Shown piece by piece: positions 10,883 to 21,544 of a DNA stretch of 64,000 bases (position 1 is the first letter of the stretch; every line of letters starts with the position of its first letter). The position numbers and the translations under genes are program-made. The DNA comes from Dactylorhiza incarnata. Lineage: Eukaryota > Streptophyta > Magnoliopsida > Asparagales > Orchidaceae. The stretch spans positions 1,215,001-1,279,000 of the forward strand of contig JAWHQI010000304.1 in assembly GCA_033032865.1 (NCBI GenBank), read 5' to 3'. Below the pieces are notes generated by a model, which worked only from the letters and a program-made list of their open reading frames with translations, made no database searches and was not told where the DNA came from.

Positions 10883-11230
10883 TCATTGGCTCGCAATATC
10901 TGTACGATATCTCTTCCAACTTGAAAATATGGGTGGTACAAAATGATTACCATTTATAAATGCAATGAAAACAATCCTTGGGAATGTTGGCGGCGCCAAT
11001 TGCAATGGTAAGAATGTGAATGATTGGAATTTTGAGAAATGAACAGACTTTATATTGTAACAAGATGCCACCAGTAATCCCATGTCCGACATACTCATTC
11101 TCTTGCTCATTGGGGCAAGAGTGACTTCGCAATCCAAAGAGGCTAGTAATTGAGATATTCCTGCATTTCCATATATGTCTGTATATTGGCTCAAATTACT
11201 TTGTATCTCATTTGAAAGGTCTTTTCGCAC
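10883..11230 (-). pseudogene. Remnant of a MULE-associated OTU-like protein
   Basis: The minus-strand frame encodes 115 residues with the order SMSDMGLLVASCYN, then SFTFLPL, then IAFINGNHFVPP. This resembles the C-terminal part of plant proteins linked to Mutator-like transposons and OTU-type cysteine proteases, which carry a DMG..IASRYN block and a GNHFVQV block with the catalytic-site His. The upstream two thirds of such a protein are missing. I read it as a transposon-derived fragment. Assignment is from memory of the family pattern. Confidence 0.45.
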
Positions 11231-11369
11231 TTGCTTCTAATCATCCCCCATATTCATTGATGAACAGATGAGACGAGATAATCAATGTCCATCTCCTAGT
11301 ACGTCCACCATGCCAATGATAAATTCTGATATGCATGTTGACATTTCTTTTTGAAGCCTTTGAAACTAA

Positions 11370-11451
11370 GGCTCCGTTTGGGGGACTTATTTTCACCGGT
11401 CAAGCGGTCGTGACCGCTTGACCGGTGAAAATAAGTCCATCAAACGGAGCC
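11370..11451. mobile_element. 82-bp palindromic Tourist-like MITE
   Basis: Two 41-bp arms (11370-11410 and 11411-11451) match at 38 of 41 positions as an inverted repeat with no loop. The ends read GGCTCCGTTTG. The flanks are TAA on both sides (11367-11369 and 11452-11454), the 3-bp target duplication of PIF/Harbinger elements. It shares its terminal motif with the longer MITE family found through the window. Confidence 0.85.
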
Positions 11452-11715
11452 TAAATCATCTTTTGATGGAAATGACATGCTAGTAGTGAAATGTATACTC
11501 AAATCTATATATGAAAACGGTGTCAAACTTCTCCCAACATCTTCATCTACCGAATCTATAATATCAAACATAAAATACCAAAAAAGACAAAATAACAACA
11601 AATTTTTTGACGTATTCTCATTCACATATAACAATTTTTGGGAGAGAGAGTTAGTGATTTACCAAAGCACAAATCGGGGTTGGAATGCCGAGTAGGAGTT
11701 GACTTTGTTTGTACT

Positions 11716-11778
11716 GAATCCGTCGGGTAAGGCAGTGGATCCGTCGGGTAGGGCAGTGGATCCGTTGAGTAGGGAGAC
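11716..11778 (+). repeat. 21-bp tandem repeat, three copies
   Basis: Units read GGATCCGTCGGGTAGGGCAGT with small changes and begin at 11716, 11737 and 11758. It lies about 400 bp upstream of the RPS2 start. 11780-12070 beyond it shows no gene. Confidence 0.8.
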
Positions 11779-12077
11779 TGAGGATACGAAATCCGAATGA
11801 GTGTATGCATCATATCTCTGTCGGCGGGAGAGGCGGCGGCTCAGGTAGGGCGTCAGGTTGGGGGTGCTCGGGCGAAGACTTAGGAAACACCATCAGTTCC
11901 GTCGGTTGCGGCGAAGGGGGCGCTGAAAGAGAGGAGTCGGCTAGGGCACGGAAGGGAGGGGGGCTGCCATTAGCCTAATGTGGGCTGCCATTAACAATTC
12001 CCTATTTAAATTGTAATTTGCTTGTTCAATCCGTTTTTGCCATATAATTACTAATATAACCTAGCTCCGGAATGCGC

Positions 12078-12090
12078 ATATATATATATT
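12078..12090 (+). promoter_or_regulatory. Candidate TATA element of the RPS2 gene
   Basis: An ATATATATATAT run lies 100 bp before the start codon and just before a 5' leader that contains AAACCCTAG and pyrimidine-rich tracts, both usual in plant ribosomal-protein promoters and leaders. Confidence 0.4.
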
Positions 12091-12188
12091 TTCCCCGGAG
12101 GAAACCCTAGACCATTCTCTCGCGCCTCCGCCCGAGTCTGCAGATTTCTCCTTCTGAAGCCCTAATCCTTATTCCTTTTAACGCACCG

Positions 12189-12872
12189 ATGGAGAGAGGC
12201 GGCGACCGTGGTGGATTCGGGCGTGGATTTGGTGGCCGAGGCGACCGCGGCGACCGCGGTGGCCGTGGAGGTCGCGGTGATCGTGGCCGTGGCCGTGGGG
12301 GTCGCCGTGGTGGCCGACGCGACGAGGAGCAGAAGTGGGTTCCAGTCACCAAGCTTGGACGCCTCGTCAAGGAAGGAAAGATTGTTAGTCTCGAGCAGAT
12401 CTACCTCCATTCCCTCCCGGTCAAGGAGCATCAGATTGTGGAGGCCATACTCGGTCCCCAACTCAAGGACGAGGTAATGAAGATTATGCCGGTGCAGAAG
12501 CAGACCAGAGCCGGGCAGCGTACGCGCTTTAAGGCCTTCGTCGTCGTCGGAGATGGAAACGGCCATGTAGGTCTCGGCGTTAAGTGCTCCAAGGAGGTGG
12601 CCACCGCGATTCGCGGAGCCATCATTCTCGCCAAGCTCTCAGTGCTCCCAGTGAGGAGGGGTTACTGGGGTAACAAGATCGGGAAGCCACACACGGTTCC
12701 TTGCAAGGTCACCGGAAAGTGTGGCTCCGTTACCGTGAGGATGGTTCCAGCACCACGAGGTTCTGGGATTGTGGCTGCTAGAGTGCCAAAGAAGGTGCTC
12801 CAATTTGCAGGGATCGAGGATGTTTTCACCGCTTCAAGAGGATCCACCAAGACTCTGGGCAACTTTGTGAAG
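12189..12872 (+). CDS. RPS2: 40S ribosomal protein S2 (uS5), exon 1
   Basis: This exon encodes residues 1-228. An RGG-type Arg/Gly-rich N-terminus covers about 1-45. The uS5 double-stranded-RNA-binding-like domain covers about 95-160 ([20 protein letters not shown]), and the uS5 C-terminal domain starts at about 175. The frame itself would run on to a TAG at 12882-12884, but known S2 proteins continue after LGNFVK. A GT donor (AAG/GTATCT) at 12873 fits a phase-0 intron, and the matching exon is at 19754. The protein is a core component of the small cytosolic ribosomal subunit near the mRNA entry channel and decoding site. The start codon follows a leader containing AAACCCTAG. No lesion is seen; the gene is probably functional if the long intron is spliced. 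Confidence 0.93.
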
Positions 12873-13175
12873 GTATCTTCATAGAAATCTGCTATTTTTC
12901 TGATGCTGTTTCATGATTGTTCTGTTTCATATGGATTCTGCATTCTATTACATGAATGCATGAAAATTACTAAAGATACAAAAAAGATTATGTATGATCA
13001 ATTGGAGGGTTAGCATTCATTGCTTAGTCCAATTGATTTGGATTATTTCACTGGTTGGTAGAGGATGTCGCCAATTGGATTGGTTCAGAACTGCGATTAT
13101 TCTAGGATAACAAAGTAGGGCGGCGAATATATCATTGATATAAGTTGTTTAGTCTAAATAGATCTGAAGATATAT

Positions 13176-13305
13176 GCTTCGTTTGGCATGGCGGTGGCGG
13201 TCGTGAACGCGGTGGTTATGAACCATTGTTACGCCCGACCTCATCTAAAGAACTTCATCCACTTTTATGTTCAAAACTAGTTTTCTTTTCTTGGTGGCAG
13301 TCATT
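13176..13305 (+). mobile_element. Tourist-like MITE, left half (family copy A)
   Basis: It starts GCTTCGTTTGGCATGGCGG and continues with the family signatures GTTATGAACC and TTCAAAACTAGTTTTCTTTT. The right half is absent. It shares this sequence with copies at 47398, 55902 and others. Confidence 0.7.
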
Positions 13306-13485
13306 CAATCCAAGTGTTTTGTAGGCGTATTAACAATGATGATATTACTTGAACATTATATGATAACATATATTGGTACTTGAAAATAGTTGATTTTGGT
13401 GAGAGACTTTTGAGGACTCTATTTTTTGCATATTTGCATCTTACTTTGATGGTTGATTTTTTTTCAATCAATGCAATATATGCTT

Positions 13486-13628
13486 TAAGAGGTCACGGGT
13501 TTGAGTCCTGGAAGCAGCCTCTTGCAAAAGTACAGGGTAAGGTTTGCCTACATTTCACCCTTGTGGTGGGACCCTTCCCCGGATTCTCGCTGCATGGGGA
13601 TGCTTTGTTTATCGAGCTGCCCTTTTTT
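13486..13628 (+). mobile_element. Au-type SINE, 5'-truncated
   Basis: An RNA polymerase III B-box-like sequence GGTTTGAGTCC lies at 13498-13508. It is followed by the Au SINE body: CAGCCTCTTGCA, CAGGGTAAGG, ACCCTTCCCCGGA, and a 3' end GAGCTGCCCTTTTTT. The 5' A-box part is missing or decayed. A second copy is at 60757-60850 on the other strand. Confidence 0.75.
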
Positions 13629-14815
13629 AATGAAATACATGTTTTAAGATGCATTTACTTGTTATAAAAGTTTTGCAAATCACGCTACATTAAAATGTAT
13701 AACTTCACGAATGATGTTTGCTAGCGCGTTAATTCTTTTGGTAGGGAAGCATATATTGCCTCATAAGATTGTTCTATTTTTTATGATTTAATTGTATTAA
13801 GTCCATTTATTCTAATTAAACCGCAATACATGTCATTGTGTAAATCTTATAGGTGCTAGAAAATGTGAAAGTTCTATCTTGGCATGCCTAGATATTCCTA
13901 AAATTTAAAATATGCATTCGTTGTGATGAGCTAGGAAGGGATCTGCATTAATGAATGACATGTTCCAGGAATAACATGTTTTCATCTGAATTTAGATAAA
14001 TGGAAGTAGAGCATCGAATTAGATTGGGTGAGGAAAGTTTTTCATGTCGAATCCATAGAGTATGTAACAAATTTGGGTTATGCATGTTGGACATGGCAAT
14101 GATGGCATGACATGTGAGTGATGATTGTTGTTAGAGCTGTTATCTAGCTGTTCTTGATTTGAACTCGGTTCCATAACTCTTGATTTTGGGCCAACTCTAG
14201 ACCATTCGATTTTGAGCAAGCCCTATACCATTTGATTTTGATCAAATTCTATACCACTCGAGTTTTGAGCAAACTCAATATTAGTTTTCGAGCTTGTTCG
14301 GCCTCTGGTCAAGTAGAAATAAGAAGATTAAATTGTTGTTATACCATGAGTGTGAAAACCCTGAAAAATCATTGGGCCACTATATTGAAAAAAAATTGAA
14401 AAGTTGATACTAGAGCAAAAATAAATAAATATAAGAACAAAATAGCAAAATTTAAAGACTAAATGGATTAAAATTTGTAGAAGTATTGAGCATAGATGTT
14501 AAAAATATCAAGGACAAAAGTAGAAATGTAAAGCGAGTAGGAATAATAGTCTGAATCTTTTTTTGGGGAAGTGAGAATTAATAAGAAATATGCTTTTGTT
14601 GTGGAGAGTAGAAAAACAGAGTAATTAGGAACTTTAGTGGTGTATGCTTCTTGGTGGAGAAGAGATGAGTTCACAAAGCATAGAATTAAACAGACTTGTT
14701 TTGTCAAAAAACCTAGCTTTGTCCTTCTATACTAATCCTGTTCACTTTTGTCTTGATTCTTCCATTTAATCTGTGCTATTCATTCTAGAACGAATGGTTT
14801 TAAAAAAGGGAAGCA

Positions 14816-14970
14816 GTGATTGGTGGTTATGAACCGTCGTTCGTGAACGCTCAATCTCAATCTTTTCTTGGCGGCGTTCATAACCGTTGTCATGCCAAAC
14901 ATACATTCTATGAAGGTGACATTTTTCTCCAAACTCAACGGAGCAAAAACACCGCGCCAAATGGAGCATT
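14816..14970 (+). mobile_element. Tourist-like MITE with internal deletion (copy B)
   Basis: It carries GGTTATGAACCGTCGTTCGTG near the left side and ATGCCAAACATACATTCTATG, CCAAACTCAACGGAGC and CCAAATGGAGC to the right. The left terminal repeat and part of the middle are missing compared with the 220-bp copy at 55902-56121. Confidence 0.7.
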
Positions 14971-15154
14971 AGCGTATACAAAGATATATGTAATTATGCA
15001 TAATATTTATGTCATTTTTGATCTTATCTCAAGCTTAATCAGTCCATCCGGCTCAACTCAAAATTTGATTAAAATTATTTGATCTAATTTTCTGGGTCTT
15101 TGCTTGGCTCAATCTGAACGAATGATTATTATGCTACTTTCAGTTTTGATCTAC

Positions 15155-15219
15155 GATTAATCATTGATCCGATTAATCATTGATCCGATTAATCATTGAT
15201 CTACGATTAATCGTTGATC
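15155..15219 (+). repeat. 16-bp tandem repeat
   Basis: About four copies of GATTAATCATTGATCC with minor changes lie inside the RPS2 intron. Confidence 0.85.
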
Positions 15220-15310
15220 TTCCAGCCAATATAACAAACCTATTTGGGATACACATGGCGATCCAATCTTATGTATTTGTTTTCGACGCTTTTTTTAAGA
15301 ATGAAACTTA

Positions 15311-15434
15311 CGCGTTGGGAGTTAAATAGGGGATTTCTCCTATTATACAACTCATTTATTTATTTCACTTTTCGGGTTGGAAGTTAAATAGGGGATTTCT
15401 CCTATTATACAACTCATTTATTTATTTCACTTTT
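15311..15434 (+). repeat. 62-bp tandem duplication
   Basis: Two nearly identical 62-bp units (15311-15372, 15373-15434) contain AAATAGGGGATTTCTCC and ATTTATTTATTTCAC. The near identity points to a recent local duplication within the RPS2 intron. Confidence 0.9.
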
Positions 15435-15955
15435 CGGGGGAACGTGGCTAATGCACATTGTATGCTTTGGATTTTTGTGATAACTTTTTTTTTTCAGTTA
15501 CAACATTTAGTTTGTGTCTGGTCTTTTGGAAATCCAAGGGTCTGTTCTCTTTAATGTTTGTGCGGATCTTGTTTTCTTTATATCCATAATTATAATTCAT
15601 CTATTTTGAAATTTTGTTACCAACACGAAAGTTTTATTACCTTTGAACTTGAAAATCAAGATACAAATCACGAGTGATACTCACCCAAACTCTAGGAAGC
15701 TGGTTCCTCCTTGAAGTCCCTCTCCAAAATGAGAGATCCCAAAACCTCAATGATTAAAAGATGCTTAAGGCTCACAAGTCTCCTTCTCATATAGGGAGGG
15801 AGATTCACTTACAACTTACCCTATTATCCCTAAAACATAATTTTATAATGACATACAAAATAAAATGCTTTATGTCGTTGTTGTTGTGTGCGCGTAATAA
15901 ATTTCCTTTGATATTCATCGAAGGAAATTTCGATTTATTAATATGGAAGGCATTG

Positions 15956-16226
15956 TGTTATGTGCTCGCCAGAGTAGTGGCCGGAGGCGGAGAAGATACT
16001 GTGGAGCCGAAACCGCAACTGCTTAGGCGGGGCGTGCTCGGGAGGAAAGAGCTATTAATATCACACACAAAGATGAGAGAGAGACTAAATTCTTGGATAA
16101 CATTATAAGACCCAAGGGTGCCTTAAAAGTGATGAACTATAACAATTGCGGCACGACTATACTATACGCGACATCAATAAAATTATAAAGTATCGACGAA
16201 TAATGGACGGAGTTGGGACCATAACA
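15956..16226 (-). repeat. Left (3') LTR of the intronic non-coding element
   Basis: The sequence matches 19010-19337, for example CCAGAGTAGTGG, GAGAAGATACT, GGAGAGAGCTA-like and CTTCTTGGATAA-like stretches. It is about 57 bp shorter because of an internal deletion. Confidence 0.65.
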
Positions 16227-16630
16227 TTCCATCTGTGCTGGAAAGGAAATCGAGGTTGCCCTCAAGCTCCAGCGTGACCCGGTTAGTGCGATCCTTAGCT
16301 TCCTTAACTTTGCGTTAGAATAATTCTTTGTTGCACGATGTCAGAGAAGATGCGTCATTGGGATGAGTGCGCATGTAGCAGTCACAGATGTCACAGATGA
16401 CACTGCTGGAAGGGGGGCTTCGAGGAATGGGTCGGTCTGGTTCTCGCAGGATGATGACTATCTGGCGTCTATTGATGATCGAGGCAGAACCCTTATCCCG
16501 TGGAACAAGGACCACTTTGGGCGTACGCGGTGGACCCAGTAGTGGGACACTCACAAATTGAGCAGGGCACAGAGCGGGCAGATGTTGGTACTGGAGTGGA
16601 GGTTGCTGGATGGAGGTGGATGGCAGTAGC

Positions 16631-17971
16631 GTTGTCAGGATCGCGATCCGGATCGTAGGATAGTACGATCGAACGTTCCGGAATTTGAATTTCTATCCGA
16701 GTCGTAATCGGGATTGAAATCTAGCTTTGACCACACGGGATCGTGTCTTGGATCGCAGGATAGTTAGGATCATGCACGATCCTAACGATCCGAGCGGAGC
16801 ATGTAATAAAAAACCGAACGCCTCTTTTATTTCCCACTCTCGCGTCTCGCGTCTGCCGCTTGCGAAAACCCTATTCCTCTTCTCTGCGCGCTCCGACAGC
16901 GAAGTACTGCTAATTTTGTGCTCTCTCCTGCGACACTCCACCCGGACCACTCCAAACCTGCTATTTTCGGTATCGTTCGGCCCTTTCTTGCTGTCATCCT
17001 GCTCTCTCCGCCATTCCCTAGCCCAGTTCGTTTGTTACCCTTTTTCGATCGGTGATTTTTTTGCTCTTTCCTGGCTATTTCAGTTTCTCCTCCTATATCC
17101 GGCGTCCATTTCTTCATTTCTTGCACTGGGGCTGAAATGAAACTGGATTTGATGTCTTTATATTGTGATCTTGAACATGTTAAACCTGGATGCTCACGCT
17201 TAGCTTCCTGAAGGATTCTGGATTGTGCCCCCTGTTCGCATCGGTATTGTTTTTTTATTTTACTTTCTTGAGGCTTTGCTAGTAGATTTTAATGTAATCT
17301 TTTGTATAGGAGCTTTTTTTATCATTATGTCCATGTTTGGTTGGCATCTCCCTCAACGAATATTATCATTTCTATCACTGAATTGATTCATTTTTGAGGA
17401 ACCCTAAAGAATCTTATTATGATGAGCTGAATCCACAGCCAATTTGAACTAAACATTTAAATCAAGTTTTTTTTCTTGTTCAATTGATGCAGTCCACCCA
17501 GATTTAAGTCATTATTTATTCCTCTTAGCTTTTTGGTTTCAAGTTTACATCTAAAACGGAATTTGATGTATCCTTGTATTCACTATTCATATTTCAGATA
17601 TCATTAAGATTGATATACACTGTTTCAGATAACATTAGGATTTGTATTGATTATTTTATGATTGACCTTCCGTCCATCGAACAAAAACTATTATTTGATG
17701 TGTACTTTATATTGATTAATGTAGAACTTATTGTTAGGACTACGTAATTTTTTAGTTTTGTTTATTTGCTTTCTTTTTAATTTTGATATAACTATTCAAC
17801 TATTGATTAGTTTTATAGTTTTTTGTGTTGATTGTTTGTGTAATTGGATGATACCAAATTCAATTTCATATTTTAAGTCCTACTTTATGAATGTTGTAGG
17901 ATTTTACGATCCTCGATTCGATCCGATCCAACCCACAAAACAATACCACATAGGATCTCGATCTTAACAAC
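16631..17971. mobile_element. Non-autonomous terminal-inverted-repeat element with gene-like interior
   Basis: The left end GTTGTCAGGATCGCGATCC and the right end, reading GTTGTTAAGATCGAGATCC on the minus strand, match at about 16 of 19 positions. Subterminal GGATCG-rich sequence repeats at both ends. The interior, about 16800-17150, looks like a plant 5' leader and start of an intron (pyrimidine-rich, AAAACCCTATTCC), with no coding frame I can assign. No target duplication was found. Confidence 0.4.
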
Positions 17972-18485
17972 CTTGGCTCGCAAAACGAGTGGCACAAAGC
18001 CGACAACCAAGGAGATCTGCGGCGAGGAAAAAAAGATGTGTCTGGAGGAGGCGTACAGGAGTCGACGGAGGCATGGGTGGCGGGGGAGCAATCATCGGGG
18101 AGTGTGGGGCTTAGCTTCCAGAAGGATTGAGTATGTTTGAGAATGTTATGCTGAAATAATTAATAATTAATCAATCAATCGATTTATTAAGTAATGAGAA
18201 TAGATGCGTCTCTTTATGGCGTGGAGATGTTATGGAGGCGTGTGGCTCGAAAATACCAGCCAGGCGGAGGCGCTTTCAGCATGCCGGATCTGATGCAAAC
18301 TACTAAAAGGCGAGGGCGTAGGACTAAAAAAGGGGCTACTTCTGCGAGGGGTCATCGATTACTTCTGCTGGTACTCGGAGAAGAGGCGCATGGAACGATG
18401 GGACTCAAAAAGGAAAGTTGTCTGGAGCAGGAAGAAGATGCATAGATCGACAGCAGATCGACGAAATTGTCGATGCGAAGTTGTG

Positions 18486-18965
18486 GGTCTTCGATCGAAA
18501 CAAACGACCACGACCCGCGATCGATGAAGGTGAAAAAGTCGCGCAAGAATAGGGCTTCTCGTCGGCGAAAAAGCAGAGCTTCACGCGCGCAGGAGATCGG
18601 GTCCTCACTTCTCGCAGAAAAAAGGGCCCGGGTCTTCGATCGAAATAACTTTTTTTCGATCCAAACGACGGCGACGCGTGATTGATGATGGTGAAAAAGT
18701 CGCGAAGGAACATGCCTTCTCGTCGACGAAAAAGCAGAGCTTCACGCGCGCAGGAGATCGGGGCCTCACTTCTCGCAGAAAAGGGCCTCAAGTCTTCGAT
18801 CGAAACAACGGTGTTTCAATCCAAACGGCGGCGACCCGTAAGCGATGACGGTGAAATAGTCGCGTAGGAATACGGCTTCTCGTCGGCGAAAAAGCATAGC
18901 TTCACGTGCGCAGGAGACCGGGGCCTCATTTCTCGTAGAAAAAGGGCCTCGGGTTTGTAGTTGGA
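18486..18965 (+). repeat. 160-bp tandem repeat, three copies
   Basis: Units start with GTGAAAAAGTCGCG (18531, 18691, 18851) and share CTTCTCGTCG(G/A)CGAAAAAGCA. The small reading frames on both strands in this interval come from the repeat. Confidence 0.85.
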
Positions 18966-18995
18966 GCGTGTTGAAGATGAAGGAGGAAGGACGGA

Positions 18996-19006
18996 CTCTG
19001 ATACCA
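18996..19006 (-). other. tRNA-Met-type primer binding site (minus strand)
   Basis: TGGTATCAGAG on the minus strand lies three bases inside the right LTR of the intronic element. Confidence 0.7.
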
Positions 19007-19009
19007 AGT

Positions 19010-19337
19010 TGTTATGTGCTCACCAGAGTAGTGGTCGGAGGCTGAGAAGATACTATGGAGCCGGAACCGCGGCTGCCTAGGCAGGCCGTGCTCGGGAGGA
19101 GAGAGCTACCAATATCTCACACAAAGACAAAAGTAAGAGACTAACTTCTTGGATAATATTACATGACCCAAGGATCCCTTAAATAGACTTACAAACGGAT
19201 ATAAATGTAAATATGTGATACATTTGGACTTACATAAAAAAGACGAACGGTGACAATTGCAACATTAGTATAATAGATGCAACATCAATGCAAGTATAAA
19301 CTAGCGACGGATAACGGACAGAGTCGGGAAAATAGCA
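19010..19337 (-). repeat. Right (5') LTR of the intronic non-coding element
   Basis: It begins TGTTATGTGCTCACC on the plus strand and matches 15956-16226. The outer end (AATAGCA) is inferred from where the similarity stops. Confidence 0.65.
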
Positions 19338-19753
19338 TAGTGCTATTTCATGTTGATGCAGTCTATCAAATTCTTGGTTGGTCATTGTATTCATAGATTT
19401 AAGTAGACTGCTCAATAATTTATCTAGATTGTATTTTTTTTCGTCCTCCTTGTTACCATGAAGAACTGTTTTATATCAACTTAACCAACTCTGATTTTAC
19501 TTTGGTTTAAAATGCAATTTATCCTGCGTGTCTAATTGTTTTTGTTATTACATTTATACATGTTATTGATTCACTTAGCACTTTGGATATCTCTTGATAC
19601 CTTTAATTGGATTATGCTTATTTCTCATCCTGTCTTGAATTGTCACTTCAGGGAAATCCTATCAAAAAGCTTTGACGATGCATCTAATAATTTTCAGACT
19701 ATTCTTTTCCGCTGTTCTCAGTATTTTATGCTTATGCTTTTTCATTTGTCCAG

Positions 19754-19909
19754 GCAACTTTTGATTGTCTCATGAAGACCTATTCTTTTTTGACTCCTGA
19801 TTTGTGGACCGAGAGTCGCTTTGCTAAATCTCCATTCCAAGAATACACAGATCTCCTCGCGAGGCCAACAAAGGCAATCCTCGATGATGTTGAGAGGGTC
19901 GACGCCTAG
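19754..19909 (+). CDS. RPS2: 40S ribosomal protein S2 (uS5), exon 2
   Basis: This exon adds 51 residues after a phase-0 junction and ends at TAG 19907-19909. It starts [15 protein letters not shown] and carries [10 protein letters not shown], the C-terminal S2 block seen in plants and animals. The joined protein is about 279 residues, the usual size. The exon has no separate ATG start and is easily missed by reading-frame scans. About 19910-20200 is probably the 3' untranslated region. From there to 21540 the DNA is AT-rich with no gene I can support. Confidence 0.93.
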   Translation, partial: ATFDCLMKTYSFLTPDLWTESRFAKSPFQEYTDLLARPTKAILDDVERVDA

Positions 19910-21544
19910 TTTTCTGAAGTTCTTTCAAAGCTCTGTCCCACTGGTATTGTTCTAGATGTTTGCAAGCAAAAAACTTTAGTTGCAGTTTTTTTCCCATGTG
20001 TTTTTATTACTGTTCTTGCTTATTTATTATGTGCACATTTCCCTTATAAACCTCTGAATGTTGCTACTTCTAAAGCCGCAAGAGCTTTTTGTTTTAAATT
20101 TTGTTTTCTTCAAAAGCTTATTTTACATCCCTTATGGATTGTGGTTGGAGTATTGAAAGTATATAGTTATTGTAGATCTGTTGAAACACATCACTCTGCT
20201 GTTAACATTCAAAATCTAGGAAATTTGATAGTTTTAGACATAATATAACTTCTCTGAACTTTTTTTGGACGTGATGTTCGTGCTGATTTCATGAAAGGGA
20301 GTCATTTATTGTAGAGTTATGCTCAATATCTATATTTATATTTAGGTGAAGTTATTTATAACGTTTAGCCATTTATTGTATGGTTAGAACATACTGAATG
20401 TCACGGTGCTAAGGTTAATTCAATTGCTCAGTGACCGGTGTTTTAGACTAGTCTATATATATTGAGAACATTCTAGAATGATAGAGAAGAATCATGCATG
20501 GGAGGTATGAAATAGTGCAGAAGAGTATGAAATAATCTGGTCTCTTCCTTGTGGAGAAATCTAGATCCTTTTTGGGCTTTGAGGGAAAAGGTGAGGAGGC
20601 CTAACTAAATAAGAGCAAGACCTCTCCTCATTTCGATCATCCATGGTTTGGGGCTTGTTGTGGTAGTGAGCCTCCTCTTGTGAGAGCTGAGTGATTGTTA
20701 GTGCTGAGTGTTGTTGTATGTCTTGATCGTTATATGTCTTGGTCAATTGTCTATCGAACTGTCTTGTAACGTTATTCATAAATGTAATCTTAAGGTTTTC
20801 TCTCCATTCCGCTGCATTGTTGAAAAAGCAAGGCTTACTTAGTTAGGGTTTTAGGGTTTTTTTAGGGTTGGGTGTTTGTTAGTGCCGCTCGCGCTTGATG
20901 TTGAAGTGCTGTGCGCGTGACATGGAGCTGCTTTATGGGATATCTGTACTGCCCAATATTCTGTTCATACCTTTGCAAATATTTAAAATAATGCATTTAC
21001 ATTTTTCAATATATTATTTCTTTATTGTCGTGCAAACATGAAACCTAATGTTCTGATTGGAAGTTGTTTCAATATGTAGAATTTCTTCTTCTTTATATAT
21101 GGACATGAATATTATTTAATTAAAAAGATTAGGAAGAATTTGACTAAACTAATCCCCTTTTATTGCAATTTTGTTTCAGAATCTGAGAATCTCCATAATT
21201 ATTAATATATTAATTTTGGATCATAGCAGTTGCCACTATTATAATGTAGGGGAGGAAAAGTGGAAAACCTCTGGTGTGAACTTTTTATAGATGCATTTCA
21301 GGCCTCTTATTTTTATTTGAAACTGTTTATGGCTGGTGAATATATATATATCTCTACTAATATAAGGATGCATGGAGTTTATCTATTCTGGAGTTCATTG
21401 GAAGCATCTCTGCCGTCCAATCTTGCTTCGGTTATGCCACCACCGTCTGATCAAACGAACTCTCTCTCTCTCTACTTTTTCATAGGGCTCCTAAATCTAC
21501 ACTATGAAATTACCTTTTTATCCCTACACGGCCGGAAACATTGT

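Larger units (their letters stand above)
15956..19337 (-). mobile_element. Non-coding LTR retrotransposon derivative in the RPS2 intron (antisense to the gene)
   Basis: Two related direct repeats (15956-16226 and 19010-19337), both starting TGTTATGTGCTC, flank about 2.8 kb without gag or pol. Next to the right repeat, 18996-19006 reads CTCTGATACCA, the reverse of the TGGTATCAGAG primer site for initiator tRNA-Met used by many Copia elements. The element therefore reads on the minus strand, with its 5' LTR on the right. It resembles a large non-autonomous LTR derivative. The flanks (CATTG and TAGTG) are not a clean target duplication, so the outer borders are approximate. Confidence 0.6.
12873..19753 (+). 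other. 6.9-kb RPS2 intron loaded with transposons
   Basis: The intron has a GT donor at 12873 and an AG acceptor at 19752-19753 after a T-rich tract (TTTTCATTTGTCCAG). It contains a MITE fragment (13176-13305), an Au-type SINE (13486-13628), a second MITE (14816-14970), small tandem repeats (15155-15434) and an antisense non-coding LTR element (15956-19337) that itself hosts another element (16631-17971). The remaining stretches, about 13640-14810 and 19340-19750, are AT-rich without a recognisable gene. Confidence 0.88.

Noticed and set aside
12873..12884. RPS2 as a single-exon gene ending at 12884
   Set aside because: It would lack the conserved C-terminal block, which is found in frame at 19754-19909 behind a splice acceptor.
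13498..13508. tRNA gene suggested by the GGTTTGAGTCC box
   Set aside because: No cloverleaf or A box is present. The downstream body matches an Au-type SINE.
20360..20830. Solo LTR downstream of RPS2
   Set aside because: The sequence has an LTR-like feel (TCTATATATATTGAGAAC, then TTTTCTCTCCATTCC), but no paired copy, clear ends or target duplication was found.
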